Source of the DNA: Chara braunii
Lineage: Eukaryota; Streptophyta; Charophyceae; Charales; Characeae
Assembly (NCBI GenBank): GCA_003427395.1
Contig: BFEA01000534.1
Coordinates: forward strand, 509,956 to 532,471
Length of the DNA: 22,516 bases
Direction of reading: 5' to 3'
The notes beneath the pieces are model-generated. The model did not search any database and was not told where the DNA came from. It worked only from the letters and a program-made list of their open reading frames with translations. Below are positions 9,910-17,398 of this stretch, in pieces; position 1 is the stretch's first letter, and the number at the start of each line of letters is the position of its first letter. Position numbers and translations under genes: made by a program.

Positions 9910-12900
9910 AGAAGAAGAAGAAGAAGAAGAGGACAAGTTGGACAACTTATCTTTTTAAAAAGAGCAAGAATATCAAGAGGAGGATGAGAGATTCCAGTGC
10001 CTGGAAGGCAAAGGCAGGGTAGGGTAGGAGCTCTAAAAGAGACTAAGTTACCAAGGGTTAGAAACACAAAGCGACGAAGTCGTCAAGGGTACGAACGGAG
10101 TTTACAGATGGAACTTACTTTGTAATAGTACCTGTCCCCATGACCTCCACTGCACAGCAAGAGCGGTATTGAAAAGAAGAAAAGATATGAAAAAAGAAAC
10201 GGAAAGAAACGGAAAGGAATAGAAAGAAATGGACAGGAAGAAAGGAAGGAAGAAATGGAAAGAAATGAGAGAAAGGAAGGAAGGAAGAAAAGACGTGAAA
10301 AAAGAAATGGAAAGAAATGGAAAGAAATGGAAAGAAATGGAAAGAAAGAAAACTGCACAGCAAGAGCGGTATCGAAAAGAAGAAAAGATATGAAAAAAGA
10401 AATAGAAAGAAATACTAAAATAGAAAGAAATGGATAGAAAGAAAGGAAGAAAAGATATGAAAAAACTTCAAAAAAGAAATACAAAGAAATAGAAAGAAGC
10501 GTTCCGTCGGGATCTGAAGTCAGTGTATCGCCTGAGCGCAGCTGGTCTATAAGCTTGTTCCTTGAATTGGTCTTGATCTTCTGAAAGAAGTACTTGGTCA
10601 TTTTCTCATGTACAGCTCCTTGACTCTCGCCCTAGGTCGCATGCCATCGTCACCCACAGTGGCGTTGGCCTATGTCAAAGCCACTGGCACGAGAGGAGAA
10701 TGGGCGCTGTGGACTATACACATGCCGACCGGGCAGGACGGTGTCAAAGCCACCGGGCTGCAAGAAGTACTTGGTCATTTTTCCGGAGAAGGGCCGGTTT
10801 GGCGGTCAACAAGACAGTGCACGCATGTGTCACCGCCAAACCGTCCCTTCTTCGGAAAGATCCTGGTAGTGGAGGACGACTCCTACAGAATCTACAAACC
10901 TGCGACGCAGCTGCAGGACTTGGAATTCAGCCCGGCGGACTGGGCATGGAAGACGACGGGTACAACTACACACTCCGAGCATCCTGGACTATACCACACG
11001 CTTGGGCTATAAACTCAGGAGGAGGAGGGCCATCGATACCGACGACATCCTCATCTGAAGATGGGAGAAGCACCTCCCCGGGAGCCTACGAGGACAGACG
11101 TCACTCCCTTGGCAAATCCCGCTCGCGATGAGAAACACGTAAGCACGCGCATCCGCAGCATGCATGGCTCATCTACTATCACGCACTCCCGACCAACAAA
11201 TGGCTTAGCAGACATCGTAAAGAGACAGCCAGACGGAAGTCCGATGACCTTTGTGAAACCTGTGCCAATGGTGTTCAGGACGACCTGCCTCACGGCCTCC
11301 CGCATAGTCCAAAAGCCCGTCAACTATGGACCAGAGCGGAGGCCTTATGGAGGAGAGTGAACACGACCCCGTTGCCCAATAATTCTACCACCCGTCTCAT
11401 GGGTTTGGCAGAGCTGCGATTCACAGACAAATGGCAGAAGACCCTCTTCCAACGACTGCACCCACTGACACTTTGGGCTATCGGGAAGCCGCGCTGCAAG
11501 GAAACAATTGACACCCAAACCGTGTCACCGACGGAAGCATGGTCGACAGTCATGCAGAACTTGAGGATTGAATATCAGTTAGACTGGAACCAAACACTCA
11601 AGCGGATCAAGGATGACCCTGCGAGGAAGCAGGATATCTTATAGACAAATTCTTGAAGGACAGGCTGGGTGCCGGGACACTGGGTCTCGTACAGGGTGAT
11701 AGACCAAGGCTGCTGTGGAAACTCACCGATGGACCCACCAAACAAGAAGACCCTATATGGCAAGCCTCCTTGACCCCGCCCCATCACAAGGGAGCGCCAT
11801 CAGCCTAAGTTCCCTCTGAGTATTGTCGCGGAGATATGAACGGTGAACCAGGAGTAAGGCTCAGGGTTTTGCTATTACCACAGGGCACTGCTATAGTTCA
11901 GAGAGTAATAGCTGACAGCCTTGATCCGAGAGGGGTGGTGCCGGGGATGATAGTAGGGTTAAGACAGTAGGGTTTAGGGTTTAATCACCGAGACCATACA
12001 TGGACAGGCTAACTTAGGTAGGGGTGAGAGGTGGTACATCCTTCCTGCGGCAAGAAATCAATGCCACCTTCTCAGACCTATCGACCATAATGGGGACGGG
12101 CGTGGGTGAGTTTCGACATGTAATGTTCTCGACTTGCCGGTGGAATACGAACCGCACTGACGCTCCCCAGAATGGAAAGGAGTCGGAACCATAAGGTTCT
12201 GTCTTTATATATATATATATATATATATCGTCAAATAGAACTGCCCGGTAAACCGTAGGCAGAGAGGGAGAAGAGGACAACAAACGAGGGGCTGTGACAA
12301 ACTGTTTCGTCGGAGTTTCACCGACTCATCAGGAGGCTGAACCCTATATGGCAGTGATTGGTGCCCACCTCAGGGTATCAACTTGCGGCAGTCGTTGATG
12401 ATTAACCACAACCAAGGTTAAGGTGGATTATCACTTACAGTGTAATCAGTTAGGGGATTCTGCAGACTGTTGAGGGTTCAGCCTCCTAATGAGTTTGTCA
12501 CAGACTGTTGAGGACTCTGACGACACAGTTTGTCGCAGCCCCTCCTTTGTTGTCCTCTTCTCCCTCTCCGCCTACGGTTTAGTGGGCAGCTCTGTTTGAC
12601 GATATATATACTATATATAAATATATAGCCGGTGAAACTCCGACGAAACAGTTTATCACAGCCCCTCATTTGTTGTCCTTTTCTCTCTCTCTGCCTACGG
12701 TTTACCGGGCAGCTCTGTTTATATATATATACAATATATATAGGGGCGGTGCTTGCATGTCGGACTTGCCATCTAGGATCCGTTTTTGGTACTATTGCAA
12801 CCCCCCTGTTTTGTTTTGTTGTATTTGGCTGTTCCCTTCCTCTTTTCTTTGCCTCTTTGCCCTTTGGCTGTGTGCTCGTGGGTCGATATGACACATGGGG

Positions 12901-15799
12901 GTGGGGCCAGCCGCCGCTCAACCTACATCCACGTGGGCGGCCTTGTACGCAAGAGGTTCTGAACAGGGGGAGTTGTAATATGAATGCATGCTCTTTTGTG
13001 GCGACCGTTCTTCTTTCATTTTGGCCTTGTCGGGGGTGTATGGCGGGCATGCTCAATGCTACCCGTCGTGGCGATTGTTGCACGGAGAATGCTCAGCTAG
13101 GTCTTCCATGTGTTCATCCACGTCATCCTTACAATGTATGTCCTCTCTGTCGTCAAGGACAGACTCATTCTTGAGCCTTTTCTTATCCTCTTTTGCCTTC
13201 ATCTTCACTCCACACTCCATACTTTCCATTACTTTCCCTTTATCGTTCTTTGTTTCTCTGCTCTCCATCTCTCCTCCCTGTGTTTATCCCCTCCCCTTTC
13301 ACTCTGCCTCTTTCTCACAGCGTACAAGTGGGCTGTTATGGCACACTGGGATGGGGGCAGCTCGCGCTCAACTTCATCAACGTGGCGAGCCTTGTACGTG
13401 AGAGGCACGGTGAAAGGGGAGTCAAAAGAATGAGTAAAATGAATGGTTTCACTGTGCCCTTCATGTTTGTCTGTTTTTTTATTTTTATTTTTATTTCTTG
13501 CCGTTTGTTTCGCAAATTGCGCTCTTTTAGTTCATAGTTATGTGACAATATATATATTATATATATATATCGTCAAACAGAGCTGCCCGGTAAACCGTAG
13601 GCAGAGAGAGAGAAGCGGACAACAAACAAGTGGCTGTGACATATATATAAAAAGAAAGAAAGAAAGAAAGAAGGTAGAAAGAAATCAAAAGAAATAGAAA
13701 GAACTGGAAAGAAAAAAAGAAAGTGAGCCTCTGATGGACCCGACAGTTACGTGGTGAGCGAGAACCACCAAGTAAAACATTGCTTGCACGAAAACGAAGA
13801 TGACTGTAAGTCTGTAGCTTACCTGCTGTTGGTAAACTCTGAATTCCTCCGTTGCCACTTCCTTCAGCGAAACTGCAAGTGCAGCAATTGTATTGTTATG
13901 AGGGCCCCCTTGTAGAGATGGGAAAACTGAGAAGTTGATCTTATCTTCAAAATCATAATACTCCACCTCGTCATTTAGGTTCTGGCCTTTCTTGACGGGT
14001 TTGGGCCCCCTGCAAACATAATAAACCAAGCAGACAACAATCCTGCGGTGAGGGAACGCTCACACTGCGGTACCAAATCCCCATGGTCCCCAAAACACCT
14101 AAAATAAAGTGTCGAGGGATAGCCACACCAGGATCTCATTTCCCCAAACTACTTATTCGAGACCCCATTTGGGCCGTGGCGGGTGGGAATCGTTCTGCAA
14201 ATTCCCTTTTTTGTTCGGAATCAACCTGCGGAAATGGAAAGAAATTCGAAGACGAAGATATTGCCAGGAAATGCAATCTCGCAGTGTGACTGGGACGGTC
14301 GAAAAGGACCCAAAATCCAGGCGGCCGCAACCTTGTCTGTTGCAAAATGGGGACGCAGTGTGACCGGTGCAGCCACTATTTTCCCAAATCGGGCATCCCA
14401 TTTTTCTGATAAAATACGATTTCGGGTACGCAGTGTGTGATCGCCCCCTCATTGTTCTTGTTTTTTAAAGGGGGGTTAGGATTGCCAGTCATGCCATTTT
14501 ATCCAGCAGGATTTGAGCTCATGACCTGTTTATCAACAGCTAAAGGGGGGTTGTTTTTTAAAGGGGGGATTAGGGTTGCCAGTCACACCATTTTATCCAG
14601 CAGGACTTGAGCTCATGACCTGTTTATCAACAGCTAAAGGGGGGGTAGTTTTTTAAAAGGGGGGTTAGGATTGCCAGTCACGCCATTTTATCCAGCAGGA
14701 TTTGAGCCACAAGGTTGTCATGAAACACTGGACAAAAGACTAAGCACATACTCACACCAGGATTTTTTGGGACTGAGCTCGAGACGGGATTGGAGTCAGA
14801 TGCATCCCTTGTCTGGCCGCAATTGCAGTCAGATACATCGTAGGAAAATGTACGTTCGTTGAATTTGACTTCTCTCTTGTTGAGAATTCAAAGATTCCTC
14901 ATCAATCCTCGAGTAACTCTCTCTCACACACGAGCGTATATTCTGCTGCACGGAGATCAATACAACATTTTTTTGCTCACGCATGCATCTCTACAGACTA
15001 AGAGCTACGAGATCACCTACCGTCTTCACCCAAATAGAACGCCCGGTCATAATAGCTGTATTTGGCACAACTTTCAGCCCAGATACAGCGATAACTACTG
15101 GGCGTTCTATTCGGGTGAAGACGGTAGTCAGAATTTCTTATTACTCATAATTTCTTAATAAAGATTCTTGGCCTAAGAAGCCTGGGTGATGCTGTAGCAT
15201 CGAGCGACCCATTACAGACATTCATCGCGAATACATTTACTTCCCTCGAACAATACATCCGATCATTACATCTGCATCTGGCCCGAAACTTGCATTGAAT
15301 ACGGCTATCCGGGCTATGAATACAGATTCACTGATTAGCATATACAAACCCAACAGACAGTACCATGTGGAGCCATCCATATGGGACAGCGCAGGTACAG
15401 AATATAGCATCCAGATTCGAGAACGGTCGACAGCGGCAGCAACGGAGTCTCCAGACTACACGATGACATGCAGAGAGATTCAAATGACGCCGCCGGGGCA
15501 AGCAGAGTGAAATAGTCACAACCACGCACACTCCTCTACACACACGACAATGTAAAAAACAGACGTACATACGTACGTGCGGAACTGCAGGTGCACATAC
15601 GGGACATGGAAGAATTACGCAAATGCATGTACACAGTGAATGGACACACACTTGCCATCACATACATAAAAGCACGAACTACGACACCCACGCTAGACAC
15701 TCACCTCCGGTAGAATATCATTCCCGACCTCGGTCCTCTCAGAGTTTTGTGAGTGGTGGTAGTAATCACATCGCAGTAGACAAATGGACTGTCAGCTTC
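5259..15799 (-). CDS. SHMT: Serine hydroxymethyltransferase, 3' five exons (5'-partial gene)
   Basis: PLP-dependent enzyme of one-carbon metabolism that interconverts serine + tetrahydrofolate with glycine + 5,10-methylene-tetrahydrofolate. Five minus-strand exons, join(15799..15705, 14009..13823, 9032..8915, 6780..6679, 5500..5259), give 744 nt: 247 residues and a TGA stop. All four internal introns are GT-AG with compatible phases (2, 0, 1, 1). Family landmarks appear in order: TTTTHK (PLP lysine), [75 protein letters not shown] and the FDMPGF tail. Compared with known plant isoforms the wording ([39 protein letters not shown]) is closest to the cytosolic/nuclear SHM6/7 type and unlike mitochondrial or plastid forms; the subclass is inference. 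The N-terminal half, start codon and any targeting peptide lie beyond 15800. No frameshift or stop breaks the exons, so the gene looks intact. No poly(A) signal is obvious below 5259. Confidence 0.95.
5952..6011. repeat. (GA)30 microsatellite
   Basis: Uninterrupted GA run of about 60 bp; (TC)n on the SHMT sense strand, inside intron d-e. Confidence 0.97.
6173..6281. mobile_element. GC-rich miniature element, hAT-like ends (tentative)
   Basis: It runs from TAGGGGTATTTTT to GGCCCATCCCTG. The interior is dense in CCGG (AACCGGTTTTCCGGTTC, GAACCGGCCGGTTG). Termini of the CAGGGATGGGC type with CCGGTT-rich interiors are known from non-autonomous hAT elements. The left end is diverged and no 8-bp target duplication was found. 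Confidence 0.4.
6679..6780 (-). CDS. SHMT: SHMT exon d
   Basis: 102 bp, phase 1 at both ends. It encodes (G)[33 protein letters not shown] and the first base of a Gly codon. The acceptor is GTCAG|GTGCCA and the donor CTTG|GTACGT. It carries the conserved LNKN segment and GGVRLG; the following SPAMTTRG lies in the next exon. Confidence 0.95.
6860..7022. repeat. Duplicated unit of A-tract plus ~45 bp
   Basis: A23 followed by GGGCCAGTTGACCACCCACT (6883) and A48 followed by CTGGCCGGTCGATCACCCAC (6985). Both continue CTCTCCAT(C/T)(A/G)AGCA. The two copies differ most in A-tract length. Confidence 0.8.
7160..7278. mobile_element. Family-B miniature TIR element, diverged copy
   Basis: Left CTGTCTTCATCCGAATAGAA, right end complementing to CTACAGTATTCACCCGAAGA. 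The core TTTGGGGCAATTTCCAGTCT and GATACGACGATAATGACCGG align with the 15017 copy. Confidence 0.7.
7398..7600. mobile_element. Family-B fragments
   Basis: CCCCAAATAGAAC at 7402 and TGTAGTTGGAGCAACTTGCAG to GCAGCGACAATCACC at 7435-7480 align with the core of the 111-bp element. A second fragment, TTATAGCTGTTATTTGGAGC, lies at 7558. The preceding unique sequence (GCCGGTC...TTGGATC...ATTCTTATCGCG) is also duplicated (7114-7154 and 7292-7331), so this intron segment was partly duplicated. Confidence 0.55.
8110..8900. repeat. Purine-rich asymmetric tract (plus strand)
   Basis: About 0.8 kb with strong G+A excess; the sense strand of SHMT is correspondingly C+T-rich directly downstream of exon c. 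It includes AGAGAGCCC(G/A)AT(T/A)CGGTGAATCGGG twice (8343 and 8411). The first copy is a perfect hairpin: GCCCGATTC, loop GGT, GAATCGGGC (8348-8368). ORFs of up to 150 codons here are low-complexity. Confidence 0.75.
8915..9032 (-). CDS. SHMT: SHMT exon c
   Basis: 118 bp, phase 0 to phase 1. It encodes [34 protein letters not shown] and PLGLT, plus the first base of a Gly codon. The acceptor is ATTGCAG|GTCCGG and the donor [27 protein letters not shown] is a strong SHMT signature. The flanking intron on the 3' side begins with about 0.8 kb of pyrimidine-rich sense strand. Confidence 0.95.
9301..9394. repeat. Compound microsatellite (GA)n-(CG)n-(GA)n
   Basis: Interrupted GA repeats flank a GCGCACGCACGCGCGCGCGC core (9355-9374). 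It has the same architecture as the tracts at 2383 and 4199. Confidence 0.95.
9746..9940. repeat. A-tract / (GAA)n / A-tract / (GAA)n
   Basis: 39 A, then mixed GAA repeats, a second ~31-base A run and a final GAA array. Apparent poly-Lys, poly-Glu, poly-Ser and poly-Phe ORFs come only from this tract. Confidence 0.95.
10149..10500. repeat. 203-bp tandem duplication in polypurine sequence
   Basis: ACTGCACAGCAAGAGCGGTA followed by GAAAAGAAGAAAAGATATGA occurs at 10149 and 10352 almost unchanged. The rest is (GAAATGGAAA)n-like purine sequence with scarcely a pyrimidine run, so the sense strand of SHMT is polypyrimidine here. Confidence 0.85.
10600..11808 (+). pseudogene. Decayed LINE (non-LTR retrotransposon) ORF2 3' end with zf-RVT zinc-knuckle domain
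   Basis: Frame from 11132 to 11644 reads [18 protein letters not shown], then a CETCANG...DDLPHG...HSPKARQLW segment (11252-11326) and [12 protein letters not shown]. This is the layout of the zinc-binding domain that follows reverse transcriptase in LINE ORF2 proteins (CxxC, then H, then C or H, then W). The last ligand is His here, where Cys is usual. Upstream fragments fit in other frames (SPADWAWK near 10945; [17 protein letters not shown] near 11008-11055), broken by stops and frameshifts. Downstream, the stop at 11642 is bypassed by a frame change to [18 protein letters not shown] and on to a TAA at 11806-11808. A 20-bp string (GAAGTACTTGGTCATTTT region) occurs at about 10586 and 10766. 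The copy is 5'-truncated, dead and antisense to SHMT. The 5' limit is uncertain. Confidence 0.7.
12206..12628. mobile_element. Foldback element bounded by TA repeats
   Basis: Arms of about 117 bp (12229-12345) and 128 bp (12474-12601) are imperfect inverted copies: CGTCAAATAGAACTGCCC at left complements GGGCAGCTCTGTTTGACG at right. They also share blocks complementary to GCAGAGAGGGAGAAGAGGAC and AGGAGGCTGAACCC. A 128-bp spacer separates them. (TA)n lies immediately outside both arms (12206-12228 and from 12602), suggesting insertion into, or creation of, TA repeats. No ORF. Confidence 0.8.
12629..12745 (-). mobile_element. Solo arm of the foldback element, flanked by TA repeats
   Basis: 12629-12720 is a single arm in the same orientation as the right arm of the preceding element (CCGGTGAAACTCCGACGAAA to GGGCAGCTCTGTTT). 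It is bounded by AT-rich repeats at 12602-12628 and 12721-12743. Confidence 0.75.
12883..13405. repeat. Diverged direct repeat, ~70-bp blocks 452 bp apart
   Basis: 12883-12953 and 13335-13405 share the ordered motifs TATG.CACA, TGGGG, CCGCTCAAC/GCGCTCAAC, CATC.ACGTGG and GCCTTGTACG..AGAGG. Pyrimidine-rich leaders containing TGCCTCTTT precede both. Function unknown; no recognised protein. Confidence 0.6.
13547..13648 (+). mobile_element. Second solo arm of the foldback element, flanked by TA repeats
   Basis: 13571-13640 reads CGTCAAACAGAGCTGCCCGG through GTGGCTGTGAC, matching the first 70 bp of the left arm at 12229. TA runs lie directly on both sides (13547-13570 and 13641-13648). Confidence 0.75.
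13823..14009 (-). CDS. SHMT: SHMT exon b
   Basis: 187 bp. It encodes [20 protein letters not shown], then [19 protein letters not shown], then [22 protein letters not shown]. The acceptor is TTTGCAG|GGGGCCC and the donor CAGCAG|GTAAGC. The LQGGPHN motif is invariant in SHMTs. The [10 protein letters not shown] wording and the insert between KKGQ and DFED resemble plant SHM6/7-type proteins more than SHM4-type ones (family knowledge, not a computed alignment). Confidence 0.95.
14050..14450. mobile_element. 401-bp TIR element related by its ends to family A
   Basis: Left end GAGGGAACGCTCACACTGCG (14050) and right end complementing to GAGGGGGCGATCACACACTG, imperfect ~30-bp inverted repeats. If the element starts at GGG, the flanking triplets are TGA and TCA. 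The motif CGCAGTGTGA recurs inside at about 14279 and 14352 as well as at the right end. Non-coding. Confidence 0.6.
14460..14707. repeat. Tandem array, about 2.7 units of 93-95 bp
   Basis: Units begin at 14460, 14553 and 14648 with GTTTTTTAAA(A)GGGGG, followed by TTGCCAGTCA, CCATTTTATCCAGCAGGA, TTGAGCTCATGACCTG and TTATCAACAGCTAAAGG. The third unit breaks off at 14707. The complement contains GAGCTCAAATCC, loosely like a pol III B-box, which is weak evidence for a tRNA-derived origin. Confidence 0.9.
14744..14850. mobile_element. Family-A miniature TIR element, right end lost
   Basis: It starts AGCACATACTCACACC, then CTGAGCTCGAGACGGGATTG, GTCAGATGCATCCC and GCAATTGCAGTCAGATACAT, in the same order as copy 21773-21898. 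The right terminus is absent or diverged. Confidence 0.55.
15017..15127. mobile_element. Family-B miniature TIR element, best-preserved copy (111 bp)
   Basis: About 30-bp terminal inverted repeats with two mismatches: CTACCGTCTTCACCC(A/G)AATAG AACGCCC at left and its complement at right. The core holds GTATTTGGCACAACTTTCAG and CAGATACAGCGATAACTAC. No ORF. A clear target duplication was not found. Confidence 0.85.
15705..15799 (-). CDS. SHMT: SHMT exon a (PLP-lysine exon; first exon visible)
   Basis: 95 bp, phase 0 at its 5' end and phase 2 at its 3' end. It encodes [18 protein letters not shown] and [13 protein letters not shown]. The lysine of TTTTHK (15746-15748) is the Schiff-base residue for pyridoxal phosphate. 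The acceptor is GTGCAG|GAAGCT, preceded on the sense strand by an almost pure T tract (complement of the A-rich run 15806-15841). The donor is CGGAG|GTGAGT. The codon split over the intron is AG|G (Arg), in the position where plant SHMTs have Lys or Arg. Confidence 0.95.
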
Positions 15800-15805
15800 C
15801 TGCAC

Positions 15806-15841
15806 AAAAAAAAGAAAAAAAAAAAAAAAGAAAAAAAAAAA
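15806..15841 (+). repeat. A-rich tract acting as polypyrimidine tract for SHMT exon a
   Basis: Complement is a T-run interrupted by two C, directly before the TGTGCAG acceptor of exon a. Confidence 0.8.
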
Positions 15842-16083
15842 GACACAGCCATGAACACACAAGACGAATGAGGAGCCCATTCGGACATCTTGGCCCCCGT
15901 ATATATCTATACATAGTCAGATATGTAAAAGTTAATCAATTTGCCTGCCATGGGCAGGAACAAGGCAGATGGTACAATCCCCCAGAGTACCAGTGTGAAT
16001 GAAAGAGGGGCATTTCTACCGCAGTAGATTGAACACTTACCCCAGCGAATTCAGCGAAAGCAGAGTGAGAAATTGGGGACCAG

Positions 16084-16116
16084 GTGGGGGGAGGGGGGAG
16101 GGGGGAGGGGGGAGGG
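16084..16116 (+). repeat. (GGGGGGA)n G-quadruplex-prone tract
   Basis: Five G-runs of three to six bases separated by single A bases. It is C-rich on the SHMT sense strand, about 280 bp upstream of exon a. Confidence 0.85.
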
Positions 16117-16677
16117 AAGAAGCATAACAAAAAGGAAAAGAAGGAGGCATCCACAGGCCAGATCTCAAATGTTTCTTTGCATTACACTACCAGGTCACCG
16201 TGCCCATAATGTGTGGCCTACAGCTGTGCAGCTCTGCTGCAATTGCAGCCATTCATTTTTGGGGCAATGCAGCATCACACATGATTCACATACCAAAGTG
16301 ACTGCCGATTGAGACAAATCACGAGCCCCAGTAAACAAGTAAGCAATGCCCTGCCTGCTGCTCATGTCTGCCAAATTGGAAAACATACATTTTTTAATGC
16401 CAAAAAAGAACAAGTCTGAAGTTACACAAAAAAAAGAGGAGAAAGCAACCAAACCATCCCTGGAGCTCCCACGGCCCAAAAAAATGCGCACACACGGCGT
16501 ATGTCATAAACAAACACCAACCGTGACGCCACCATACCAAAACTTTCATTTCAACAGCTGAGTTCGAACTGAGGTACGTTATGTGGCGTGGTAACCCCCG
16601 CCCTCTCCGTTCAGTGAAGGTGACAAGGAAGGGTCTGAGCTGTGTGACATGATGTTAGAAATTAGAATCATTAAAGA

Positions 16678-16708
16678 GGGGGGAGGGGGGGGGGAGGGGA
16701 CGGGTGGG
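16678..16708 (+). repeat. G-quadruplex-prone tract
   Basis: Runs of 7, 10, 4, 3 and 3 G with one- to two-base spacers. Confidence 0.85.
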
Positions 16709-17398
16709 AATCATTTGATGGATGGATAAAGCTGGATTTGACAAAATCAATAGAAGAAAAACAGAGAGACATATCCCCGCAACTTATGTCAGCGTCACAT
16801 TCCATGTGACGAACATCGAAAAAATCAAACGTCCGAATAGGATGCAAATAATTCTATAACCCTCTCATAACTGACCTCCTCCGGGCCAACCTGCAGCTAA
16901 TTCTATTTGCGGAGCCCTCTCGCCGGCCCTCCACTACCTCTCAATTTTTGAGAGGTGTCAGTTAGTTACCGATGCATGTGACCAAATTTCGGGACCAGAT
17001 TCATTCATTCTTCCTGTCGGAGTGAATTTGAGAGCGGGTCACTCCCAAGTAACTCCAGAGGTGGTGTGGCGAAGAGCCCAAAGCTCTCAGAAACACTGCT
17101 CGCGAAATCGTCTGACAACTCTCAAAAAAAAAAAAAATCGACGGATTTTGAGAGACGTGTGGACAGGCCCAACCCCCCAGCTACCATTCTCTTTTTAAAG
17201 CATTACTTTTTTTTGAGTGCAGGTTCTGGTTGATGGTCCACCAACAGGCATCAACCGCCGTTTAAGGGCCTCGCTGCACTCCTCGCCAAATCTGGAAAAT
17301 GAGTATGGACCTTCCAGTACAACATGCGGAGATAACACCACCATAATTTCAATGTTTTGTCTTTTCTGCATGCGGCGAGCAGAGGAGCGACGCCCTCA

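Larger units (their letters stand above)
9033..13822 (-). other. SHMT intron between exons b and c (4,790 bp)
   Basis: The largest complete intron; it begins GTAAGC and ends TTGCAG on the minus strand. It carries a compound microsatellite (9301-9394), an A/GAA tract (9746-9940), a polypurine duplication (10149-10500), a decayed LINE in the opposite orientation (about 10600-11808), a TA-flanked foldback element with two solo arms (12206-13648) and a 70-bp diverged direct repeat (12883/13335). The stretch 11809-12205 holds only a short TTTAGGG-like patch and otherwise unassigned sequence. Confidence 0.9.
14010..15704 (-). other. SHMT intron between exons a and b (1,695 bp)
   Basis: It begins GTGAGT and ends TTGCAG on the minus strand. 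It holds a 401-bp TIR element (14050-14450), a 93-95-bp tandem array (14460-14707), a truncated copy of the ~120-bp TIR family (14744-14850) and the best-preserved 111-bp TIR element (15017-15127). 15130-15700 contains no recognised feature. Confidence 0.9.

Noticed and set aside
9420-10022. 200-codon lysine-rich ORF (plus strand) and its serine/phenylalanine-rich counterpart on the minus strand
   Set aside because: Produced by A and GAA tracts; no complexity outside the repeat.
12478-13174. 180-201-codon ORFs on both strands
   Set aside because: They run through the foldback arms and TA repeats; no recognisable domain, and position is inside an SHMT intron.
14460-14707. CRISPR-like array
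   Set aside because: Contiguous 93-bp tandem units without spacers in eukaryotic intron sequence.
16555-16600. GAGTTCGAACT string resembling a tRNA B-box
   Set aside because: No A-box at suitable distance on either strand and no cloverleaf.
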